Shown one piece after another: positions 1 to 5,934 of a DNA stretch of 11,907 nt. This DNA is from Dehalococcoidia bacterium (lineage in GTDB: Bacteria > Chloroflexota > Dehalococcoidia > UBA1151 > UBA1328). A program made the translations under genes and the position numbers. The DNA lies in assembly GCA_030745955.1 (NCBI GenBank), contig JASLNQ010000010.1, positions 6,328-18,234 on the forward strand, written 5' to 3'. Position 1 is the stretch's first letter. Each line of letters opens with the position of its first letter. The notes under the pieces were generated by a model. That model was not told the origin of the DNA. It was given only the letters and a program-made list of their open reading frames with translations, and did not search any database.

Positions 1-1698
1 GGATCGTACGTGTCGAGCTTCAATCGCCCCAACCTCATGTATTCAGTAATGCCGAAAAAGCGGTCCTTCGAGGCGCTGCTTGAACTGCTGGGGCACCACG
101 AAGACCAGTCGACGATCGTTTACTGCTTCTCTCGCAAGGAGACCGAGGCACTGGCGGCCGACCTCTCGTCGTGCGGAATCGCGGCAATGCCGTATCACGC
201 GGGTCTCGAACGCGAGGTCCGCCGCGCTACGCAAGACCGGTTTACCAGGGACGAGACATCGGTGATCGTGGCGACAATTGCGTTCGGCATGGGCATCGAC
301 AAGCCCGATGTTCGCCTTGTGGTGCACTACAACCTTCCGAAGACCGTCGAGGGGTACTACCAGGAGACGGGGCGGGCCGGTCGTGACGGTCTGCCCGCTG
401 AGTGCGTACTGTTTTATTCGTATGCCGACAAGATCAAGCAGGACTTTTTCATCAACCAGATCGAGAACGCCGGCGAGCGCAGGCAGGCTGCGGAGAAACT
501 GGCGAAGATGGTGGAGTACGGCGAGGTCCGTTCGTGCCGCCGTCGGTTCCTGCTCGGTTACTTCGGTGAGGTGTGGGACCCGGGAACCCCAGACGGCCAT
601 GGCGGTCCGGGTGATTGCGGAGCGTGTGATGTGTGCAAAGTGGTTGACGAAGAGTTCGATGCCACCGAGATCGCCCAGAAAATACTTTCGGCTGTGATCC
701 GCACGGGCGAGCGGTTTGGCGTCAACCACGTGATCGATGTCCTGCGGGGATCGAAGGCAAGGCGGATTCTGGAATTGGGCCACGACCAGCTTTCGGTCTA
801 CGGCATTGCGTCTGACTACTCAGGCGATGAACTGAAGGAGTTTTTCAGCCTGCTCCAGGGCCGTGGACTGACGGAGTTTTCGACCGGTGAATACCGCACG
901 GTCTCGGTCACGCCGGAAGGCCGCTTTTTCCTTCAAGACCGCACTACCCTGGTGCTGGCCCGGCCCCCGCAGGCCCCACGGCCAGCCAACGGGGTGCGCG
1001 CCCGGTCGGGACGGTCGGACAGCGGTCGGGAGCTCGAATACGACCCCGACCTGTTCGAGCAGCTCCGCAGCCTCAGGAAGCGGATAGCGAATGAGAACAA
1101 TGTGCCTGCGTTCGTGATTTTCGGTGATTCGTCGCTGCGGGAGATGGCGTACTACCTGCCCCACGACCGCGAGGCCTTCAGCGCTATCGCGGGAGTCGGG
1201 GCGACCAAGTTTGAGCAGTTTGCGGGCGAGTTTCTGCCCGTGATCGTCGATTTCGCGGGCCAGAGGGGCCTGGCGCAGCGGGATGGGCTGCTGCCGGGAC
1301 GCAGGGTGTCCGGCAGGTCGCCGGTGAGGGTTCCCAGTGGGTCGGCCCTGAACGGGAAGCCACTGCTCAGCGTTAGTCTTGCCGAGACAAAACGCCTGTT
1401 TTCGGCGGAACTCAGTGTTGAAGAGATCGCCCGTGAGCGCGGCTTTACGGTCAACACGATATTCAGTCACCTGGAAAAGATCGGGCAGGTTGAACCCGGT
1501 TTCGATATCGGCAGGTTGCTACCGTCCCCCGAGCGGGTCGAGACGATCGGCGCTGCGCTGCGGTCGCATGAAAACGGGCTGCTGGCCCCGGTAAAAGAGG
1601 CGCTCGGTGACGACTACTCGTTCGGGGAGATCAGGCTGGTACGACTGCAGATGAAACGGGACTTCGAGAACGGCGAAACCGCCGATTCCCGGCCTTAG
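1..1698 (+). CDS. recQ: ATP-dependent DNA helicase RecQ, 5' truncated
   Basis: This is the C-terminal 565 residues of a RecQ-family 3'-5' DNA helicase, which unwinds DNA in recombination and repair. The reading frame is open to base 1, so the GTG at 10 is an internal valine and the DEAD/DEAH half (Walker A and B) lies outside the window. Counting from the first codon, the second helicase domain runs to about residue 150, with the signature QETGRAGRDG at about 121-130. A zinc site follows, with Cys at about 179, 206, 209 and 212 (motif CGACDVC), then a winged-helix RQC region (about 213-320), an HRDC domain (about 350-418) and a C-terminal helix-turn-helix region (about 458-555) of the HTH_40 type found on some RecQ proteins. 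The order of domains is ordinary. It converges on the next gene with 75 bp between stop codons. The family call is very sure; the HTH_40 name is from recall. Confidence 0.95.
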   Translation, partial: GSYVSSFNRPNLMYSVMPKKRSFEALLELLGHHEDQSTIVYCFSRKETEALAADLSSCGIAAMPYHAGLEREVRRATQDRFTRDETSVIVATIAFGMGIDKPDVRLVVHYNLPKTVEGYYQETGRAGRDGLPAECVLFYSYADKIKQDFFINQIENAGERRQAAEKLAKMVEYGEVRSCRRRFLLGYFGEVWDPGTPDGHGGPGDCGACDVCKVVDEEFDATEIAQKILSAVIRTGERFGVNHVIDVLRGSKARRILELGHDQLSVYGIASDYSGDELKEFFSLLQGRGLTEFSTGEYRTVSVTPEGRFFLQDRTTLVLARPPQAPRPANGVRARSGRSDSGRELEYDPDLFEQLRSLRKRIANENNVPAFVIFGDSSLREMAYYLPHDREAFSAIAGVGATKFEQFAGEFLPVIVDFAGQRGLAQRDGLLPGRRVSGRSPVRVPSGSALNGKPLLSVSLAETKRLFSAELSVEEIARERGFTVNTIFSHLEKIGQVEPGFDIGRLLPSPERVETIGAALRSHENGLLAPVKEALGDDYSFGEIRLVRLQMKRDFENGETADSRP

Positions 1699-1720
1699 TT
1701 GCACTGTTCACAGACGTTAG

Positions 1721-1746
1721 TGGCAGGTGGCGGAAGATTACTGCCA
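1721..1746. terminator. Weak hairpin between convergent genes
   Basis: TGGCAG at 1721-1726 can pair with CTGCCA at 1741-1746, giving a 6-bp stem with a 14-base loop. It sits between the recQ stop and the stop of the response regulator on the other strand, where a bidirectional terminator would be expected. There is no run of T on either side, so this is a position-based guess rather than a clear intrinsic terminator. Confidence 0.2.
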
Positions 1747-1773
1747 GTTGCGGGGCAAGCGGCCCAGAACCAC

Positions 1774-2577
1774 TCAGACCTCTTCCGGACCCGGGAAATC
1801 CTTGTACCCGACCATCATGTTGAACGCCTCCCGGTCGGCGAACCGTTCATGACCGACCCGGTTGTCCGACGAGTTGAACGAACTCGCCCGGCGGGCCATC
1901 TTGTTCCAGTCGACGATAAGCCTGCCGTCAATCACATCGCCCATATACGTCCCGTCACACCGGTAAACCTCGTCAACCTGCCTGAAGCGCCCCACGTGAC
2001 GGCCGTCATGGGTCCACAGGTCTCGTCCCTCGCGAAAGCCGAAATACTCGCCGTTCCACGTCCACAGGTCATCGCGGCCGGGGTGTTCGGGGGCGCGCAG
2101 GACACCTTCAGAATCAACCTCGGTGACCGAGTCCATCTCGTCGGAAGGCGATTCTGGCAAGGTGAGGGCCTGCGCCGGCATCGCCTCCTCAAGTTCAGAT
2201 TCGCTGATGCTGTGGCGTTTGACGTGCAGGTGATGCGAGATCCTGTCGACAAGCACATCGAAACCGGTGTGCTTAAGCACGATATCGGTCGCACCCACGG
2301 CTATCGCCTTCTGCACTTCGCCAGCATCGGCGGCGGAAACGAACATCACGATTGGGATCTCTGAGACCTGCCGAATGTTGCGGCACAGTTCGACACCGTT
2401 CATGCCTGGCATGTTCATGTCGAGCAAGACTAAGTCTGGATGAACCCGCTCGAATTCCTGCAGCCCTGCGAAACCGTCGCCTGCCTCGCTGACCTCAAAC
2501 TCTTCGTCTTCGAGCCAGGCGACCAGCGCAACGCGAATGTCGAATTCATCCTCGACGATCAGTATCTTTTTTGACAC
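1774..2577 (-). CDS. Response regulator: receiver domain plus beta-rich repeat domain
   Basis: The 267-residue protein begins with a complete CheY-like receiver domain (about 3-118): acidic pocket Glu9/Asp10, phospho-acceptor Asp53 in LVLLDMNMPGMNG, Ser81 at the conserved Thr/Ser site and Lys102. It should therefore be switched by a histidine kinase, none of which is in the window. After a charged linker (about 120-168) comes a short domain with three similar units starting near 170, 186 and 204, each with an (N/D)G-x(2,3)-G core and aromatic residues (WNGEYFG, HDGRHVG, CDGTYMG). This recalls small beta-repeat proteins called 4-fold beta flower; that name is from memory. There is no recognisable DNA-binding or enzymatic output domain, so output may be through protein or ligand contact. 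The start is GTG, preceded by GAGGTGG on the minus strand at a fitting distance. The gene stands alone. Confidence 0.88.
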   Translation of the reverse strand: MSKKILIVEDEFDIRVALVAWLEDEEFEVSEAGDGFAGLQEFERVHPDLVLLDMNMPGMNGVELCRNIRQVSEIPIVMFVSAADAGEVQKAIAVGATDIVLKHTGFDVLVDRISHHLHVKRHSISESELEEAMPAQALTLPESPSDEMDSVTEVDSEGVLRAPEHPGRDDLWTWNGEYFGFREGRDLWTHDGRHVGRFRQVDEVYRCDGTYMGDVIDGRLIVDWNKMARRASSFNSSDNRVGHERFADREAFNMMVGYKDFPGPEEV

Positions 2578-2871
2578 ATGCGCACCACCTCAGTCCGATG
2601 GTCGAGGAGAGACCTGTCTACATTCTCTCACATCCAGTTCGGGCAATCGGGTTGGCGCACGAGTGGTGTGAGTGGTGTTTGGGGTGGAATTCGCAGGTCG
2701 CATTCACTGCGAGATGAGCGTGGGACCGGCTCGTTGCGATCGCGTCCGCAGGCGTCGTGGCCACAATTACTGCGCTCCGAATGCGCGCATCTGGCGACAT
2801 ACGATTTGCCACCGGCCCGGTTGAGGTTTAGTTATGATGGCCCGCGATCACAGCCAGGACAGCCAGCGCGA
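2578..2871. other. Divergent intergenic region
   Basis: These 294 bp separate the response regulator (-) from the M24 hydrolase (+) and must hold both promoters. The M24 reading frame is open through it, but the translated stretch (rich in Arg, Ser and His) has no family resemblance, which supports the downstream start. Seen here: two nearly identical 9-bp direct repeats, AGTGGTGTG at 2662-2670 and AGTGGTGTT at 2671-2679, and a -10-like TATGAT at 2833-2838. I see no convincing promoter for the minus-strand gene. Confidence 0.6.
2833..2838 (+). promoter_or_regulatory. Possible -10 element for the hydrolase operon
   Basis: TATGAT matches five of six bases of the sigma-70-type -10 consensus and lies 33 bases before the proposed ATG at 2872. 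The best -35-like hexamer is TTGCCA at 2806-2811, but the 21-base spacer is too long, so the pairing is weak. Transcription from here would leave a leader of roughly 25-30 bases with no clear Shine-Dalgarno sequence. Confidence 0.3.
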
Positions 2872-4041
2872 ATGAGTCCCCCACGAACACAGATCTTTCC
2901 GGCCGATGAGTACAGCCAGCGGCTCCGGTGCGTCCGCGAGCGCATGACCGGGGCCGGTCTCGACGTGCTGCTCGTCCATGCGCCGGAGAACATCTACTAC
3001 CTGACCGGCTACCAGACCCCCGGCTATTACTGGCACCAGGTGCTGGTGCTGCCCCTCGGCTCCGATCCGATTTTCGTTCCGCCCCCGCACGAGGCGTCGC
3101 TGGTCCCTGAGTTCTGCTGGGTCGACGATGTACGCCTCTATCCCGACACCTCGGACTGGGCCGTGGTCACCTCGGACCTGCTCAAGGAGCTGGGGTTCGG
3201 TTCAGCGACGATCGGTGTTGAGGCCGAGTCGCAGTACCTGAGCGTGGACCTGCGTGACCGGCTGGCGGGCCGGATACCCGGGGCCACGATCCGCAACGGC
3301 AGTGGACTGATCGAACCGTGCCGGCTGATCAAGTCGCCCCGCGAACAGGAATACCTGCGGCAGGCGGCCCGGTTTTCGGAGCAGGGCATGCAGGCGGGGA
3401 TAGCCGCGGTACGCGAGGGGGCCAGCGAGCTCGAAGTGGCCGCTGCTGTGCACACCGCCCTCGACCTGGCGGGCTCTGAGTACACGGGACTCCCCGCCTT
3501 CATCACTTCGGGCGACCGCTCTGAACTGGTGCACGCCACGTGGTCGCCCCGAACGATCGGACCGGGAGAACTGGTCTTCCTGGAGATCCCGGGGAGCCTG
3601 AACCGATACCACGCCGCCCACACGAGGAGCGTCTTCGTAGGCGATCCAGCTGAAATCCCGGAAACAGTAGAACGGGCAGGCATGGTGGCAAAGGATGCCC
3701 TCGAGACGGCGAAGGGCAAGATGCGACCGGGTGTACCTGCGCGGGATGTCTTCGAGGCGGGACGCGCGGTCATCGACGGTGCGGACATCGGTTATCGCCA
3801 GGGCCGGCGGATCGCCTACGGAATAGGGATCGCCTTCCCTCCCGGCTGGGATGAGGGTGACATTATCTCGATAAACAGCGATGAGCCGCGCGGTCTGCAG
3901 GCGGGGATGTGCTTCCACCTGATCACGACGATGCGCCTGAAGGGCATGGGAGCAATCGGTTCGAGCGATACAGTCCTGGTGAACGACGATGGCGTGGAAA
4001 CACTCACCGGTGCCGTTCCATTGGGGATTCAGCGCACGTAG
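2872..4041 (+). CDS. M24-family (creatinase / ectoine hydrolase-like) hydrolase lacking metal ligands
   Basis: The 389-residue protein has the two-domain creatinase / Xaa-Pro peptidase layout: an N-terminal domain (about 12-150, with LDVLLVHAPENIYYLTGY) and a C-terminal pita-bread domain (about 155-385). The five metal ligands of M24 metallopeptidases do not appear to be kept: the usual D-x-G...SDxTRT block reads LEIPGSLNRYHAAHTRS (237-253), the GHGxG histidine is Tyr316 in YGIGIAFPPGWDEG, the EPG glutamate region reads FHL (348-350) and the last glutamate is about Ser365. His221 is kept and probably matches the catalytic His of creatinase. Such sequences occur in metal-independent members, including creatinase and DoeA-like ectoine hydrolases, which cleave C-N bonds of small molecules. 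The substrate is not known. ATG 2872 is chosen because homology begins there; no strong ribosome site precedes it. The next gene starts 17 bp after its stop. Confidence 0.85.
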   Translation: MSPPRTQIFPADEYSQRLRCVRERMTGAGLDVLLVHAPENIYYLTGYQTPGYYWHQVLVLPLGSDPIFVPPPHEASLVPEFCWVDDVRLYPDTSDWAVVTSDLLKELGFGSATIGVEAESQYLSVDLRDRLAGRIPGATIRNGSGLIEPCRLIKSPREQEYLRQAARFSEQGMQAGIAAVREGASELEVAAAVHTALDLAGSEYTGLPAFITSGDRSELVHATWSPRTIGPGELVFLEIPGSLNRYHAAHTRSVFVGDPAEIPETVERAGMVAKDALETAKGKMRPGVPARDVFEAGRAVIDGADIGYRQGRRIAYGIGIAFPPGWDEGDIISINSDEPRGLQAGMCFHLITTMRLKGMGAIGSSDTVLVNDDGVETLTGAVPLGIQRT

Positions 4042-4058
4042 TAGGAGTGATTGGCGAT

Positions 4059-5735
4059 ATGAGAGAAAACTTCGATGTTGAGATGCGGCTGGACGTGAAA
4101 GTGCCGATGCGGGACGGGATTGAGCTATCGGCCGACATCTATCTCCCGAGAACGGAAGGGCCGTTCCCCGTGGTGCTGATGCGAACGCCCTACAGCAACA
4201 ATGTTGACCCGGTGATCGAGAAGGCCCAGGGGCTCGCGAACCGCGGTTACGTCTGCATGGTCCAGGACGTGAGGGGAAGGTGGGACTCGGGTGGCGAGTA
4301 CTACGCCTTCCACCAGGAGATCGATGACGGTTTTGATACCCAGGAGTGGACCGGGCAGCAGGACTGGTGCGATGGCAATATCGGCATGGCCGGTGCGTCG
4401 TACGGCGGGTGCGTCCAGTGGCTCAGTGCCCCGCTCCAGAACAAGTACCTGAAGGCCATGGTGCCCAGGGTGATGTGCACCGACTACTACCAGGGCCTGA
4501 TGCACCCGGGCGGAGCGTTTCAGCTCAACGTCATGATGACATGGGGCATGCGCACTAACGGCCGGACCGGGCAGAGTATCGACTACCACAACTGGACGGA
4601 GGCCTTCCGGTCTTTGCCGCTCACCGACCTCGCCGGTAACGCCGGGAGGGACCTCAAGTTCTGGCAGGACTGGCTCGCACACCCGGACGACGACGAGTAC
4701 TGGAACGAAGTCAATACCGACCGGAGGTTCGACGAGATAGAGGTCCCGGCCCTGATCATGGGCGGCTGGTACGACCTTTACGCCGCTGACGCCTTCGACA
4801 ATTTCAAGGGGATCAGGGAACGCGGCGGAAGCGAGGCCGCACGCGGCTCAAAGCTGATCGTGGGACCATGGCCGCACGCCCTGAGCGCATCGACAAAGAC
4901 CGGCGACATCGATTTTGGCGTGGGGTCGATGGTCGACCTCGATTCCCTTGAGCTGCGCTGGTTCGACAGGTGGCTGAAGAAGGTGGACACCGGCCCCGAG
5001 GACGCCCCGCTCAGGTTGTTCGTGATGGGTATAAACGAGTGGAGGGACGAGCAGGAGTGGCCTCTGGCACGCACCGACTGGCAGTCGTGGCAGCTGCACT
5101 CCGATGGCGGGGCGAATTCAGCGAGGGGCGATGGTGCGTTGTCGACGGCTCAGCCCGGAGACGAAACCGCCGACCACTTCACGTACGATCCCGAGTTCCC
5201 CGTGCAGACCATCGGCGGAAACAACTGTTGCTCTCCCGAAATCGTCCCGTGGGGACCATACGACCAGCGACCCGCCGAGGTACGCGAGGACGTGCTCTGC
5301 TACACGACCGATGTCCTGTCCGATGACCTTGAGGTTACCGGCCCGGTGGTCCTGAAACTGTTCGCAGCCACCGATGCCCCCGACACCGACTGGACCGCCA
5401 AGCTGGTCGACGTGTCGCCATCGGGGTACGCGAAGAACCTCTGCGACGGGATCATCAGGGCCCGCTACCGGGACGGCTTCACTGAAGCCAGGTTGCCGGA
5501 GGCGGGAAATGTCTACGAGTACGAGATCGCCGTTGGCGTCACGAGCAACGTGTTCAGGAGGGGACACCGGGTCCGGCTCGAGGTCTCCTCTTCGAACTTT
5601 CCACGCTTCGACCGCAACCTCAACACCGGGGGGGACCTTTACACCGAGACCGAGATGAGAGTCGCCCGGCAGACCGTTTTCCACTCTACTCAGTACCCGT
5701 CCCGCCTCATCCTGCCGGTGATACCGCGGGAGTAA
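4059..5735 (+). CDS. CocE/NonD-family alpha/beta hydrolase
   Basis: The 558-residue protein is a serine hydrolase of the cocaine esterase / X-Pro dipeptidyl-peptidase-like group, which cleaves esters or amides. The catalytic triad is visible: Ser114 in GASYGG, Asp239 in GGWYDLY and His273 in GPWPHA. VQDVRGRWDSGGE (about 68-80) is a typical family block, and the C-terminal part (about 315-558) is the jelly-roll PepX_C-type domain ending with VRLEVSSSNFPRFDRN. The length is normal for the family. No signal peptide is seen, so it is probably cytoplasmic. The start is ATG 4059, with TAGGAG at 4042-4047 about 11 bases upstream. The frame stays open further upstream, inside the M24 gene, but that part has no family resemblance. 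With only 17 bp to the upstream stop, it is cotranscribed with the M24 hydrolase. The exact substrate cannot be told. Confidence 0.92.
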   Translation: MRENFDVEMRLDVKVPMRDGIELSADIYLPRTEGPFPVVLMRTPYSNNVDPVIEKAQGLANRGYVCMVQDVRGRWDSGGEYYAFHQEIDDGFDTQEWTGQQDWCDGNIGMAGASYGGCVQWLSAPLQNKYLKAMVPRVMCTDYYQGLMHPGGAFQLNVMMTWGMRTNGRTGQSIDYHNWTEAFRSLPLTDLAGNAGRDLKFWQDWLAHPDDDEYWNEVNTDRRFDEIEVPALIMGGWYDLYAADAFDNFKGIRERGGSEAARGSKLIVGPWPHALSASTKTGDIDFGVGSMVDLDSLELRWFDRWLKKVDTGPEDAPLRLFVMGINEWRDEQEWPLARTDWQSWQLHSDGGANSARGDGALSTAQPGDETADHFTYDPEFPVQTIGGNNCCSPEIVPWGPYDQRPAEVREDVLCYTTDVLSDDLEVTGPVVLKLFAATDAPDTDWTAKLVDVSPSGYAKNLCDGIIRARYRDGFTEARLPEAGNVYEYEIAVGVTSNVFRRGHRVRLEVSSSNFPRFDRNLNTGGDLYTETEMRVARQTVFHSTQYPSRLILPVIPRE

Positions 5736-5749
5736 TGGCAGGCGGACCG

Positions 5750-5768
5750 CCGCGCAGAACTGCTGCGG
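5750..5768 (+). terminator. Hairpin just after the hydrolase operon
   Basis: CCGCGCAG at 5750-5757 pairs with CTGC (5760-5763) and GCGG (5765-5768) with one bulged T, giving a compact GC-rich stem with a GAAC-type loop. It starts 15 bases after the stop codon, the right place for a terminator or a 3' stabilising hairpin. No U tract follows, so intrinsic termination is uncertain. Confidence 0.35.
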
Positions 5769-5820
5769 GGAGTGGCCTGCTCGCAATCGATGCCCCGGCT
5801 GAGAAGGCAACACGGTCCCA

Positions 5821-5878
5821 CCGCCCTACCGCGCCCGGCGACAGGGAACGAGAAAATGATCTCAACCCGGTAGGACGG
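5821..5878. repeat. Imperfect inverted repeat upstream of the regulator gene
   Basis: CCGCCCTACCG at 5821-5831 is matched in inverted orientation by CGGTAGGACGG at 5868-5878 (10 of 11 positions), with a 36-base loop. Within the loop, GAGA and TCTC can form a small inner stem. It lies between the hydrolase operon and the regulator promoter and could be part of a terminator or a second protein-binding site. Confidence 0.4.
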
Positions 5879-5890
5879 GGCGCGGCGGTG

Positions 5891-5896
5891 TATGCT
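5891..5896 (+). promoter_or_regulatory. Possible -10 element of the LuxR/AAA regulator
   Basis: TATGCT fits four of six bases of the -10 consensus and lies 12 bases before the first ATG (5908). No -35 hexamer is seen at the proper distance, as expected of an activator-dependent or weak promoter. If used, transcription would begin around 5903, so the message would be nearly leaderless for ATG 5908 and the palindrome would lie just downstream of the start site. Confidence 0.3.
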
Positions 5897-5906
5897 CTGG
5901 GCACAA

Positions 5907-5934
5907 AATGTCAGGTTTTGTAAAACCTGACATT
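5907..5934. promoter_or_regulatory. Perfect 13-bp-arm palindrome, probable operator
   Basis: AATGTCAGGTTTT (5907-5919), the two bases GT and AAAACCTGACATT (5922-5934) form a perfect inverted repeat of 28 bp. It is AT-richer than its surroundings and overlaps the first ATG and first nine codons of the regulator gene. The short, symmetric form suits a homodimeric winged-helix protein, and the adjacent gene encodes one at its N-terminus, so autoregulation is the natural inference. A transcript hairpin is also possible, but no T run follows, so it is not a usual terminator. Confidence 0.7.

Noticed and set aside
1699..2364. Plus-strand open frame of 221 codons after recQ
   Set aside because: It is antisense to the response regulator, whose receiver-domain residues are unmistakable.
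2736..2743. GCGATCGC palindrome resembling the cyanobacterial HIP1 repeat
   Set aside because: I noted only this one copy in GC-rich DNA; expected by chance, and the gene content is not cyanobacterial.
2578..2871. Upstream extension of the M24 gene to 2578
   Set aside because: The 98 extra residues are Arg/Ser-rich without resemblance, and the divergent gene needs promoter space.
3909..4058. Upstream extension of the CocE-family gene into the M24 gene
   Set aside because: The extra 50 residues have no family resemblance; TAGGAG before ATG 4059 fits the start.
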